Below, one piece after another: positions 31,565-39,113 of a DNA stretch of 64,000 nucleotides. The notes below the pieces were generated by a model. The model was not told the origin of the DNA and ran no database searches. It saw nothing but the letters and a program-made list of their open reading frames with translations. The first letter of the stretch is position 1, and each line of letters begins with the position of its first letter. The DNA comes from a virus: the IMG/VR virus record IMGVR_UViG_3300032304_000977, positions 82,647 to 146,646 of that record; one strand, written 5' to 3'. The translations under genes and the position numbers were made by a program.

Positions 31565-31640
31565 TGGTACCGACTAGTCGAATCGAACGACTTTCCAAGG
31601 TTCTTCAGACCTCCGCTATGACCACATCAGCTAAATCGGT
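31565..31640 (-). tRNA. tRNA-Phe(GAA)
   Basis: 76 nt with CCA. Loop CTGAAGA; discriminator A. Confidence 0.94.
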
Positions 31641-31645
31641 ATAAA

Positions 31646-31729
31646 TGGTGGAGACGGATGGATTCGAACCACCGTGCTGTTAAGAACAGATTTACAGTCT
31701 GCCGCAATCGACCACTCTGCCACATCTCC
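31646..31729 (-). tRNA. tRNA-Tyr(GTA)
   Basis: 84 nt with CCA. Loop CTGTAAA; class II variable arm, as in bacterial tRNA-Tyr. Confidence 0.94.
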
Positions 31730-31734
31730 ATTTT

Positions 31735-31812
31735 TGGAACACAGGGTGAGATTTGAACTCACGACTTTACGGATTTGCAATCCGTTGCATTGGACCACTC
31801 TGCCACCTGTGC
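31735..31812 (-). tRNA. tRNA-Cys(GCA)
   Basis: 78 nt with CCA. Loop TTGCAAA; discriminator T (U73 is the cysteine identity base). Confidence 0.94.
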
Positions 31813-32170
31813 ATGTAATATTAGTTTTGCTGATGCACTATTTGCTATGCTCAACGGGATTAACTGCAGTTCTTACCGTTTATGTACATAGTTACTCAGG
31901 CATGATCAAGCCCATGGCTTACATCAGCAAAACTAATACCACATTTAATTGCACTGGGATGATCAGCAACAACCCGAGTCTCGGATGCCCACGTAGCCGT
32001 CCTACGATTGGTCGCTTCTCACATTACGAGCCAACTTATCCAGCGTGACCACCGTATCCGTCCTTAGACTTCGTTTCCATCTTTCATGTAACATAGACAC
32101 GGCTCACTCGGCAGTGAACATCACGATGCTATGTTACCTACTGGCATTGGTAACCCAATACAATTAAATC
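31813..32170 (-). ncRNA. Large structured RNA candidate embedded in the tRNA array
   Basis: A 358-nt gap between tRNA-Glu and tRNA-Cys with no convincing ORF but many inverted repeats. The longest pairs about 16 bp, ATTAGTTTTGCTGATG (from 31820) with its complement near 31922-31937. Others are GTAACATAG/CTATGTTAC, GTTACC/GGTAAC (mutually exclusive with the previous one), CGTAG/CTACG, CGAG/CTCG and AAGCC/GGCTT. Phages carry large ornate RNAs (GOLLD, ROOL) near tRNA genes; I cannot match either. No tmRNA tag or TTCGA T-loop is seen. Confidence 0.5.
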
Positions 32171-32246
32171 TGGTACTCGGTGGGGGAATCGAACCCCTCC
32201 TTCCTGCCGTGAAAGGGCAGTGTCCTAACCGATAGACGAACCGAGC
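32171..32246 (-). tRNA. tRNA-Glu(TTC)
   Basis: 76 nt with CCA. Loop CTTTCAC; G1-T72 wobble. First tRNA downstream of the promoter at 32335-32363. Confidence 0.94.
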
Positions 32247-32328
32247 ACAAGGTGAACATTTTGTTAAAGAACATTTGCTAGTAATTTTTCAACTAGCACC
32301 TTCGGGGATCCGATCCCTCTGGCTTAGA
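32247..32328 (-). other. Leader of the tRNA operon
   Basis: Region between the promoter and tRNA-Glu. It holds two hairpins on the minus strand: a palindromic GGGATC/GATCCC and TGCTAGT/ACTAGCA. No ORF seen. Confidence 0.45.
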
Positions 32329-32334
32329 AACTCA

Positions 32335-32363
32335 ATTATACACTAAGATTCATTTTTCGTCAA
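32335..32363 (-). promoter_or_regulatory. Sigma70 promoter of the tRNA operon
   Basis: Minus strand: TTGACG (32358-32363), 17-bp spacer, TATAAT (32335-32340), directly preceded by a hairpin (32365-32395). Confidence 0.88.
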
Positions 32364-32364
32364 T

Positions 32365-32395
32365 CAGATAACCCTACACTTCGCAAGGTTATCTG
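32365..32395 (-). repeat. Promoter-associated hairpin, copy 1
   Basis: CAGATAACC/GGTTATCTG stem with central CCTACACTTCGCAA-type loop, ending next to the -35 box. The same element occurs at 32968-32994 and 55494-55520. Confidence 0.7.
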
Positions 32396-32404
32396 ACATC
32401 CAAA

Positions 32405-32441
32405 ACAAAAAACCCCAAGGACTTTCATCTCTTGGGGCACT
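32405..32441 (-). terminator. Strong intrinsic terminator
   Basis: Minus strand: CCCCAAG / CTTGGGG stem with 11-nt loop followed by TTTTTTG. It ends the short transcript from the promoter at 32618-32646. Confidence 0.9.
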
Positions 32442-32466
32442 TTGGTTTGAAGACTTGTATCTTACT

Positions 32467-32607
32467 TTACCTAGTAACCCCCACGATCTCTGGATTATAT
32501 CCAAATGAACCTGTGCGTGCATCTAATGACCATGTTCTAATGGCTTTCTGACTTACGAGATGCGAACACATTTGTAACATTTGAATTTCTATTCCTTTTT
32601 CAATCAT
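32467..32607 (-). CDS. Small hypothetical protein with its own promoter and terminator
   Basis: 46 codons: MIEKGIEIQMLQMCSHLV, ending GYNPEIVGVTR. The ATG lies about 10 nt after a TATACT -10 box, so a leaderless mRNA is implied; an internal Met with a distant AAGGAA is an alternative. A strong terminator follows 26 nt after the stop. The same transcript could instead be a small RNA. Confidence 0.5.
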   Translation of the reverse strand: MIEKGIEIQMLQMCSHLVSQKAIRTWSLDARTGSFGYNPEIVGVTR

Positions 32608-32617
32608 CGAGGTATCA

Positions 32618-32646
32618 AGTATACCTCTTTTATTTATATATGTCAA
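32618..32646 (-). promoter_or_regulatory. Sigma70 promoter for the 46-codon transcript
   Basis: Minus strand: TTGACA (32641-32646), 17-bp spacer, TATACT (32618-32623). It overlaps the 3' end of the MazG-like gene. Confidence 0.88.
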
Positions 32647-32930
32647 GCACTTTTTTCATCTATTTCGGAAAAAATTTTTGACCAAGTCATCAATTTATTC
32701 ATCTTCTCATTCTTCGCAGCCATCACAGCTGCTTCACTGACTATACCATTATCAATCAGCAAGTCAATCATACACATAAGATCACCAACTTCTTCTTCGA
32801 GATGTTGACGATTACTCATACCTTTGAAAAAATCATCAGCACCAAACCTAAACACCTTACTGATTGCTTGAGTCACTTCAGCACATTCTTCCTGAGTTAT
32901 GAGCAGGATCTCTTTTGTAGTTTCATTCAT
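32643..32930 (-). CDS. MazG-like nucleotide pyrophosphohydrolase
   Basis: 95 residues. ITQEECAEVTQAISK and HLEEEVGDLMCMIDLL give the EExxE...ExxD metal motif of all-alpha NTP pyrophosphatases. These remove non-canonical or excess nucleotides, and MazG-like genes are frequent in T4-like phages. It has its own consensus promoter. Confidence 0.88.
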   Translation of the reverse strand: MNETTKEILLITQEECAEVTQAISKVFRFGADDFFKGMSNRQHLEEEVGDLMCMIDLLIDNGIVSEAAVMAAKNEKMNKLMTWSKIFSEIDEKSA

Positions 32931-32936
32931 ACACTA

Positions 32937-32965
32937 ATTATACATCCAAGTTGTTTATTTGTCAA
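32937..32965 (-). promoter_or_regulatory. Consensus sigma70 promoter of the MazG-like gene
   Basis: Minus strand: TTGACA (32960-32965), 17-bp spacer, TATAAT (32937-32942). Confidence 0.93.
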
Positions 32966-32967
32966 GC

Positions 32968-32994
32968 AATAACCTTACGAACTGTAGGGTTATC
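32968..32994 (-). repeat. Promoter-associated hairpin, copy 2
   Basis: ATAACC/GGTTAT stem extended by TTAC/GTAG pairs, loop GAACT, 2 nt upstream of the -35 box at 32960. Confidence 0.7.
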
Positions 32995-33029
32995 TCCAAA
33001 GACTCTACATCAAAGGTCTCTACATGGTT

Positions 33030-33058
33030 ATTATACAATGTTTTTTAATTAATGTCAA
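33030..33058 (-). promoter_or_regulatory. Second upstream sigma70 promoter for the MazG-like gene
   Basis: Minus strand: TTGACA (33053-33058), 17-bp spacer, TATAAT (33030-33035). Tandem with the promoter at 32937-32965, with the hairpin between them. Confidence 0.9.
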
Positions 33059-33128
33059 GTCAATTATCATACCCACTAAATATTGATTGGCTAGACGCCA
33101 ACAGAATTACAATAAAAAAGGAAATAAA

Positions 33129-33605
33129 ATGTACAGAAAGATCGCCACAAGCGTGCTTTTTGTCATGGCTTTATCTACAAACGTATTGGCTGAGCCAATC
33201 GTAACTGACTCGACTAGTAGAAGCACAACAGATTCTACATCAACAAGCACAACAACAGTAAAATCACCACCACCAACAGCAGTGGCTCCAGCAATTACCA
33301 TAATTAATTCGGATGTTTGCGCAGTAGCTGTATCTGGCGCAACTCAAACGCAAATTCTTGGTATCTCTTTCGGTGCCACAATGACTGATAAGAATTGCGA
33401 AAGATTAAAATTAGCTCGTTCTACATATGATATGGGTATGAAAGTAGCAGCGGTTGCTATTATGTGCCAAGATGAGCGTGTGTTCTCAGCAATGATGAAT
33501 GCAGGTACACCATGCCCAGTTGATGGTAAAATTGGTGAACAAGCAAAGAAAATCTGGGAAGAAAATCCAGATCGCATTCCACAAAAAGTAAAAAGTAAGG
33601 ACTAA
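33129..33605 (+). CDS. Secreted hypothetical protein, first gene of the envelope operon
   Basis: 158 residues from the ATG at 33129 with AAGGA upstream. The signal peptide YRKIATSVLFVMALSTNVLA ends in VLA. A Ser/Thr low-complexity linker follows (residues 27-45), then a domain with four Cys: SDVCAVAVSGATQTQILGI, KNCERLKLARS, VAAVAIMCQDERVF and AGTPCPVDGKIG. I believe similar proteins occur in aquatic phages beside large secreted proteins; function unknown. Confidence 0.78.
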   Translation: MYRKIATSVLFVMALSTNVLAEPIVTDSTSRSTTDSTSTSTTTVKSPPPTAVAPAITIINSDVCAVAVSGATQTQILGISFGATMTDKNCERLKLARSTYDMGMKVAAVAIMCQDERVFSAMMNAGTPCPVDGKIGEQAKKIWEENPDRIPQKVKSKD

Positions 33606-33608
33606 CCA

Positions 33609-35807
33609 ATGAAGTTGGTTTCTGTTTTTGCTGCTATTTTGACAGCAGGTTTTGCCTGCTCAGTCAATGCACAAAACTTAGTTTCTGGAAATATACTATC
33701 ACCAACAGTAAATTCCTGGACAGGAACTGTTCAAGGACAAAATGGTGGATACTCTGGTGGAACCACACCAGCATTTAATCCTAATACAAACACAATTATA
33801 TTTGGATATACGACAGCAACTGCTGCGCAAACAATTGCCATCAATCAAGCATTGTCTGGTACAGGTATACAAGTCGGTGGTTACAATTATTCTTGGAGTA
33901 TCAATAATGATCCAGCAACTGGTCAATATGGAACATTGACTGGAAGTGTTGTGTTAAAAGATTCTGTAGGAAATGCACTTCAAACATACAACTACAACTA
34001 TCTACAACAATCTGGTGGTTTTATACAGTATTCTGGCACCGAGTCGTTTCCTCAAAATTATTCATTAGCAAATTTATCTAATTTGGAAGTATCATTTACG
34101 GGTAAAGATGCTAGATTCTGGGCAGGTTATTACGGACCACAAGTTCGTAATCCATCGATTACATTAAACTATACTGTTGATCCATGCGCAGGAAATCCAG
34201 CGTACTCTCCATCTTGTCCAAATTATAACACAGTAGTAACCAGTCCTAATTTGCTGGCTGGGGTAACTGGACCACAAGCGTATGCCATTAACCAAGCATT
34301 ATCTAATGCTGGTGCTGGCGCTACTATCCACGGATTTAATTATGGTTATGACTATAATGTTGCTGGAAGAAGTTGTGCTATATGGGATCTATTTGGTTTT
34401 TGTTTGTCGGGGTGGAACTATTCAGATGCTGGTGTATCAACTGTTATCACAGACAGTAATAATGCTACGTTGTTTAGTGAGTCTAATGTTCATAATGGTG
34501 GGAATAACGGAATCTCTGGAACATTTGCTAAACAGTTTAGATTCGGTGCTTCTAAACCAATATCTACACTTGGTGGGTTTGCTATGGCACCATGGACTAG
34601 CGGAAATGCTAGTATAACAAATATGCATAGTAGTGCGGTATATACGGCAGATCCTTGTCTAGATCCTCTTTCTTCGCCATCATGTTCTGGATATGCTGCA
34701 GCGTATTTGACTCAACAGTGTAATGCAAATCCACTTTACAATTCAGCATGTCCTGGATACGCACAAGCATACTTCACCCAACAATGTACTGTGAATGCAT
34801 TATATGACCCAGCATGTCCTGGATACGCATCAGCTTATCTAACATATCAGTGTTCAATAAATCCATTGTATAGCACTACATGTTCTGGATATGCTGCAGC
34901 ATATAAAATTCAACAATGTACCGCCAGTCCACTTTATGCAACTGACTGTCCTGGATACGAACAAGCGTATTTAAATTCTCAGTGTATTAAAGATTCATTA
35001 TATTCAACAAAATGTGAAGGTTATGCTACTGCTTACGCTATAAAATATCTAACACCAATATCATCAGACTCATCTGTTGCTAACGCAGTTAATGGTTCAC
35101 TATCAGATACTGCTGCAACTAAAGCAAATGATCCAGCGACTACAAAAGTGGCAGTCAATACTGTTACAACATCTATCAATACAGATGGTTCTGTTTCAAC
35201 TGGTGTGTCAGCTACTGGTGATACCAACGTAGATAAAGCAATTACACATAAAGCATCAACGACCAATACTGCACCAGCTGCAGTTCAGTTGGCGCCACCT
35301 CCACCTCCACCACAACAAATGGCTCAAAATGAACCAAAAGGTGGTGGCGATAAACCAGAACCAAAGGGTAGTAACGAAAAACAAGAGGATAGAAAAGATG
35401 ATGCTCCGAAAGGCTCTGGAGGCAATTCTCCGTCACAAAATATTAATACTACTCAAGCGTCGTCTGATAAACCAGCAGCACCAACTACTCGTCAAGCAAT
35501 CCAAGAACGAAGAGAAGCTGCAGCAAAAGCAGAAGCAGTAGAAAAAGGTAAAAACCTTGCCAATGAAATGGGCAAAGCTGCTGATATGGAAACACAAAAA
35601 GCAGTTCAGAATGTAGTTATTCAAGCAATGGGATTTACTCCTGGCTTTGATGTTTATAACAAAACAATGCTACCAGATGTTGCTGGTTATAAACCATACT
35701 CAGTGTATAATAATCAAAAAACTGTAGACAATGAGAGAATTCTTAGAGGAATGTCTCGTGCTTCTGATAAACTACACGAATCATTAGTCGATTCCCAATA
35801 CAAATGA
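33609..35807 (+). CDS. Large secreted protein with Cys-rich 22-residue repeats
   Basis: 732 residues, with a Sec signal (AAILTAGFACSVNA). Two related beta-rich domains follow (residues 20-190 and 205-335; compare AINQALSGTGIQVGGYNYSW and AINQALSNAGAGATIHGFNY). Residues about 350-478 are six repeats of C-x3-PLY-x3-C-x-GYA-x-AY-x2-Q. Then comes a Pro/Gly/Gln low-complexity stretch (PPPPPPQQ) and a helical C-terminus. This suggests a disulfide-stabilised surface or periplasmic fibre. It lies upstream of a membrane/holin-like cluster. Confidence 0.8.
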   Translation: MKLVSVFAAILTAGFACSVNAQNLVSGNILSPTVNSWTGTVQGQNGGYSGGTTPAFNPNTNTIIFGYTTATAAQTIAINQALSGTGIQVGGYNYSWSINNDPATGQYGTLTGSVVLKDSVGNALQTYNYNYLQQSGGFIQYSGTESFPQNYSLANLSNLEVSFTGKDARFWAGYYGPQVRNPSITLNYTVDPCAGNPAYSPSCPNYNTVVTSPNLLAGVTGPQAYAINQALSNAGAGATIHGFNYGYDYNVAGRSCAIWDLFGFCLSGWNYSDAGVSTVITDSNNATLFSESNVHNGGNNGISGTFAKQFRFGASKPISTLGGFAMAPWTSGNASITNMHSSAVYTADPCLDPLSSPSCSGYAAAYLTQQCNANPLYNSACPGYAQAYFTQQCTVNALYDPACPGYASAYLTYQCSINPLYSTTCSGYAAAYKIQQCTASPLYATDCPGYEQAYLNSQCIKDSLYSTKCEGYATAYAIKYLTPISSDSSVANAVNGSLSDTAATKANDPATTKVAVNTVTTSINTDGSVSTGVSATGDTNVDKAITHKASTTNTAPAAVQLAPPPPPPQQMAQNEPKGGGDKPEPKGSNEKQEDRKDDAPKGSGGNSPSQNINTTQASSDKPAAPTTRQAIQERREAAAKAEAVEKGKNLANEMGKAADMETQKAVQNVVIQAMGFTPGFDVYNKTMLPDVAGYKPYSVYNNQKTVDNERILRGMSRASDKLHESLVDSQYK

Positions 35808-36001
35808 CAGAACTATTCGAATCATTCATGGTTTTTTATTTGTTAGAGATCTTGGTGCTAATAATTGCATATTTTCTCTTACGTAATACTAACGAAAACG
35901 AAAAAGAATTGAAAGAAGAAGTAAGAGAAGTTGTTGGACCATCTGCTTCTGACATTATTAAAATGCGAAGTATAGCAAAACAACTAAAAAGAAATAGATA
36001 A
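35804..36001 (+). CDS. Small single-span membrane protein
   Basis: 65 residues. FMVFYLLEILVLIIAYFLL is one transmembrane segment, followed by an acidic then basic cytoplasmic helix. The start overlaps the previous stop by 4 nt. Possible holin/spanin-type accessory or anchor; not recognised. Confidence 0.72.
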   Translation: MTELFESFMVFYLLEILVLIIAYFLLRNTNENEKELKEEVREVVGPSASDIIKMRSIAKQLKRNR

Positions 36002-36012
36002 AGGAAAAAAAA

Positions 36013-36546
36013 ATGACAGAAGAAATCAAAGACGTCAATAAAAAGATTGACGAAGCAGAAGCAGCAGTAAAGAAGTATGCAAGCAAAGACACTGTTATTA
36101 GTATTGGTGGATATGAATTCACTCCAGCAAAACTAATGGTAGCTGCTACAATAGTGTCGTCAACACTTGGTGGTCTTTATGGTGCATTTGAAGTTTATAA
36201 AGACTATCAAAGTATGAAGGAAAAAATTGCAAAATATGTGTCACCAGATTTAACTGAAGTGTATAAAAAACTTGCTGTTATTGAAGAAAATAGCCAAAAG
36301 ACTAGCGATTATACACGTGACATCAAAGGTGACTTGAAGAACGATATTCGCCGTCTAGAGGGTGTTGTTGAGAGTGTAGAACGTAGCGCCAAACAATCTC
36401 AAAGAGAAGCTGATCAAGCTGTTAAAGAAGTTCGCGATGAAGTCAGACAAGTTCGAAAAGAATCTGAACAAGTTGCTAAAAATCTAGAGAAAGATGTTGA
36501 TCGTAAAATCCAAAGAGCATTGGATAATCCATTGGCTGGAAAATGA
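36013..36546 (+). CDS. Membrane-anchored coiled-coil protein
   Basis: 177 residues. An N-terminal helix, then a hydrophobic segment (LMVAATIVSSTLGGLYGAFE) and a long charged coiled coil (about residues 85-170, e.g. READQAVKEVRDEVRQVRKE). The SD is AAGGAAAAAAAA. Its architecture (membrane anchor plus periplasmic rod) would fit a spanin-like or envelope-bridging role, but no motif proves it. Confidence 0.72.
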   Translation: MTEEIKDVNKKIDEAEAAVKKYASKDTVISIGGYEFTPAKLMVAATIVSSTLGGLYGAFEVYKDYQSMKEKIAKYVSPDLTEVYKKLAVIEENSQKTSDYTRDIKGDLKNDIRRLEGVVESVERSAKQSQREADQAVKEVRDEVRQVRKESEQVAKNLEKDVDRKIQRALDNPLAGK

Positions 36547-36638
36547 ACTCATACTTTCTGTTCGATATAAGTATATTAATCTTTTTAGAGTTGTGGTTTA
36601 TACCATACAGAATCATAGGAGCAACAACAAATGACTGA
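36543..36638 (+). CDS. 31-residue membrane peptide
   Basis: MNSYFLFDISILIFLELWFI then PYRIIGATTND. It starts in an ATGA overlap with the previous stop and ends 8 nt inside the next gene, so translational coupling is likely. One hydrophobic span. No recognisable family. Confidence 0.55.
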   Translation: MNSYFLFDISILIFLELWFIPYRIIGATTND

Positions 36639-37143
36639 AGAAAAGAAACCTCTCTCACGTTCTGAGAGAGAAGCAATAATTAAAGGAAAAGCAGCAATAA
36701 CAATTTCTATTATGGCTGCTCTTCTGGCAATTAATACGTTGGTTGGGGGTTCTAACTCCAGCAAAATTTTAAATAACACAATTTCTGCCAACAATCAATG
36801 GGCATGGTATCAAGCAAAAAATGTTCGTCAAGTATTATACGAAACAGCAGCATTACAAGCAAATGGTTCTGTGAAAGAAAAATTATCTTCTGAAGCAAAA
36901 CGCATGGAAGCAGATAAAAAAGAGATTATGGCTAAAGCGAAGGAATTAGAAAAAGAACGTGACGCAGCAAAATTGAAGTCACCATTCTTTACATACGCAG
37001 GTTCTTTACTTCAGATTGGCATTGTATTAACTACTGCATCAATTCTAGCAGTTACTATGAGTCTATTCTGGGCAGGTGCTGGCGCAGGTGCAATCGGAGC
37101 ATTACTATTGGCTAATGCTCATTGGCTGTTTATAACTCTATAA
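36631..37143 (+). CDS. DUF4337-like membrane protein
   Basis: 170 residues with a span near residues 20-40 (AAITISIMAALLAINTLVGG), an ANNQWAWYQAKNVRQVLYE stretch typical of DUF4337-type proteins, a charged coiled coil, and two C-terminal spans ending WLFITL. Function unknown; it is part of the envelope operon. Confidence 0.78.
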   Translation: MTEEKKPLSRSEREAIIKGKAAITISIMAALLAINTLVGGSNSSKILNNTISANNQWAWYQAKNVRQVLYETAALQANGSVKEKLSSEAKRMEADKKEIMAKAKELEKERDAAKLKSPFFTYAGSLLQIGIVLTTASILAVTMSLFWAGAGAGAIGALLLANAHWLFITL

Positions 37144-37154
37144 GGAAATGATTT

Positions 37155-37541
37155 ATGTCACAAGATAACAATAATAACATGAGCGTAAGTGACAAACCAA
37201 AAGAAGATTGGATGCAGAAGAAGTGGCGTCCAGCGATGGGGTGGATGTACATGATCGTATGCTTCTGCGATATGGTTTTGTTTCCAGTAGCATGGTCAGT
37301 TTTGCAAGCATTAACCCATGGTAACGTAGGAAGCCAATGGAATCCACTAACACTACAAGGTGCTGGTTTATTCCACTTGGCAATGGGTGCTGTTCTAGGT
37401 ATTGCTGCTTGGGGTCGTACACAAGAGAAAGTTGCTGGCGCATCAACAGTGCCAACAGCAGTAACTTCTACACCAACACCATCTCCTACACCAGTTCCAC
37501 CAGCACCATCAGCAACTGGTAGAATGAAGATAGAAGATTAA
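37155..37541 (+). CDS. Holin-like membrane protein
   Basis: 128 residues. RPAMGWMYMIVCFCDMVLFP, then WNPLTLQGAGLFHLAMGAVL is the pattern I associate with phage holins of aquatic myoviruses (GTA-type 3TM-like). A Pro/Thr-rich tail follows. The SD is AAGGAAATG. Last gene of the plus-strand operon; endolysin candidates lie across the strand switch. Confidence 0.72.
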   Translation: MSQDNNNNMSVSDKPKEDWMQKKWRPAMGWMYMIVCFCDMVLFPVAWSVLQALTHGNVGSQWNPLTLQGAGLFHLAMGAVLGIAAWGRTQEKVAGASTVPTAVTSTPTPSPTPVPPAPSATGRMKIED

Positions 37542-37718
37542 TTACCAACTACCATCATCAATAACTAAATGAAGACCGAGGAATAATAGGTTTACTTTAC
37601 AAGACCAAGTCCTCGGTCCACTTACTTCATCTTTTCCCCACTCTAAACCAATTCTCCAATGATAGGGATTCACACATACTGTGATAAAGAATCCAGAATA
37701 CTTTAACCACTTTAACAT
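37542..37718 (-). CDS. Small conserved phage protein ending in DDGSW
   Basis: 58 residues from the ATG at 37718 (TAATG overlap with the previous stop). It contains CVNPYHWRIGLEW and ends LVIDDGSW, a layout I have seen in small phage proteins without known function. Confidence 0.72.
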   Translation of the reverse strand: MLKWLKYSGFFITVCVNPYHWRIGLEWGKDEVSGPRTWSCKVNLLFLGLHLVIDDGSW

Positions 37719-37966
37719 TATTCTTCCCACCTTTCTGTTTGATCAAATCTCTTTTCTTGAATCGTTTTCTCGTTAAAGGTTTTACGAGGATTCGCGCACA
37801 TAACACAGTTTGGTTGTCCGCAATTTAATGCATGATGCTTAGCATACTTGTGGGGTTGTTTTACTTCAATCCCATGTGCCTTGGCGATTTCAACTTGTCG
37901 CTTAATGGCTGCTTCTTCTTTGTGAAGACGTTTGCTGTGATGTTCTTTTGCTTGTTCGTTACTCAT
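37718..37966 (-). CDS. Small conserved Cys-containing phage protein
   Basis: 82 residues, basic. NCGQPNCVMCANPRKTFNEK holds three Cys that could bind a metal. Proteins with this CANPRK motif are common in T4-like phages. Function unknown. One-nucleotide overlap with the protease stop. Confidence 0.78.
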   Translation of the reverse strand: MSNEQAKEHHSKRLHKEEAAIKRQVEIAKAHGIEVKQPHKYAKHHALNCGQPNCVMCANPRKTFNEKTIQEKRFDQTERWEE

Positions 37967-38526
37967 TAATACAACTCCTTCACGTGATCACACAGTTTAA
38001 GTTTTTTTGCTTCTTGTGCAGAGAGCCAAACATCTTGCGGTGGCAGTAACTTGTCTCGGATAGTTTCTTCGTCCAAACCAGTGCATTTTTTATAGTGCGA
38101 TATTAGACGCTTAGTTGTAAGATCAAACTCTTTCACCTGCGCAAACAGTTCATGCTCCTTGCCGAACGAACCCCATGAGTATTGATGGGAAAGAATTGAT
38201 GTGTTTGGAGTAAGAATTCGTTGACCTTCAGTACCAGCCATAAACATCAACAACCCTGCTGAAGCGATTTGCCCAAGACCAATAGTTCTAATTGGGATGT
38301 GACTACCTTTCATCGTATCAACAACAGCAAACGCTGCATTCAAATCGCCACCTGGAGAACAAATGATGAGGTTCAGCATTTCAGGCTGTTCCTCATCAAA
38401 GTTTGATGCGAAGATCCATTCGATTACATTTTTACAAGAGCTGACATTAACTTCTTCCATAAAGAGGAAAAAATTATGCTTAGAGTCGCCACCAGCATCC
38501 AGTTTAATATTGAGTTTTTCCATCAT
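37966..38526 (-). CDS. ClpP-like serine protease
   Basis: About 186 residues from the ATG at 38526, preceded by GAGGATAAG. Motifs: LIICSPGGDLNAAFAV, the nucleophile Ser in GQIASAGLLMFMAG, ILSHQYSWGS with the His, and PPQDVWLSAQEA with the Asp. ClpP-type phage proteases often mature heads; here the gene lies in the lysis region and lacks an ATPase partner. A host-protein-degrading role is equally possible. Confidence 0.88.
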   Translation of the reverse strand: MMEKLNIKLDAGGDSKHNFFLFMEEVNVSSCKNVIEWIFASNFDEEQPEMLNLIICSPGGDLNAAFAVVDTMKGSHIPIRTIGLGQIASAGLLMFMAGTEGQRILTPNTSILSHQYSWGSFGKEHELFAQVKEFDLTTKRLISHYKKCTGLDEETIRDKLLPPQDVWLSAQEAKKLKLCDHVKELY

Positions 38527-39049
38527 AGAACTTATCCTCTTTCGGTTTATAAAAAATATGGCGACCAATCACAGTGGTCTTGTCCAGTTTCCAACGAGGA
38601 TTTACATAATCTGCATGATAATATAAAGCACCCTTGGAAGGATCGTCAATTACTGCGTGATTAAAATACACGTACAAAGCAATTTTCCTTACCTCATTGT
38701 ATATATTATCGTTTGGTTTGCGATTTACAGAACCATCGCATAACCATGAGAACTGACATGTTTTGCCAGTCTTTTGTTTGACAACGCCACAAATGCTGTT
38801 ATCAAATTGTTTAGATTTTACTCGATTAAGAGTAACAGTTGCTACTGCGATTTTTCCACTTTCTGGCTCATAACCAGCTTCATAGTAGATATTGTCAGTT
38901 AAGCAATCAACTTCTGCTTTTTCTTTTGCGTTTAAGTATTCATATGGGACATTAATTATACTTGTCGTTATTGATTTCCCATGAGTAGTTGTAAATAAGT
39001 ATGCGAATATAACAACGATAAGTAATAAAATTGTTGTTGTGTACTTCAT
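38504..39049 (-). CDS. SleB-type cell-wall hydrolase with N-terminal membrane anchor
   Basis: 181 residues. The N-terminus (TTILLLIVVIFAYLFTTTHG) is a signal-anchor. The catalytic domain has CLTDNIYYEAGYEPESGKIA then VATVTLNRV, the Hydrolase_2/SleB signature with its glutamate, and CQFSWLCDG. It cleaves the glycan backbone of peptidoglycan. An anchor of this kind suits a signal-arrest-release endolysin exported by the host Sec system. Confidence 0.88.
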   Translation of the reverse strand: MKYTTTILLLIVVIFAYLFTTTHGKSITTSIINVPYEYLNAKEKAEVDCLTDNIYYEAGYEPESGKIAVATVTLNRVKSKQFDNSICGVVKQKTGKTCQFSWLCDGSVNRKPNDNIYNEVRKIALYVYFNHAVIDDPSKGALYYHADYVNPRWKLDKTTVIGRHIFYKPKEDKFYDGKTQY

Positions 39050-39070
39050 TGTATCTCCTTAATGGTTGAA

Positions 39071-39102
39071 GAAAAGATACACGCATGTGCGTGCGTGTAT
39101 CT
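39071..39102 (-). terminator. Intrinsic terminator
   Basis: Minus strand: an 11-bp stem AGATACACGCA/TGCGTGTATCT with a 6-nt loop, then TTTTCTT. Follows the gene at 39114-39389. Confidence 0.85.
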
Positions 39103-39113
39103 TCCAATCCCTA

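Noticed and set aside
28077-31644. Several 60-150 codon open frames across the tRNA cluster on both strands
   Set aside because: They are made of tRNA sequence, repeat common tRNA-derived motifs and lack SD sites.
31813-32170. Second tmRNA in the large noncoding gap
   Set aside because: No tag frame, no T-loop and no CCA; the real tmRNA is at 40335-40620.
34654-35060. DNA repeats resembling a CRISPR or tandem array
   Set aside because: The periodicity is about 66 bp and in frame; it reflects protein repeats with diverged codons, not identical spacered repeats.
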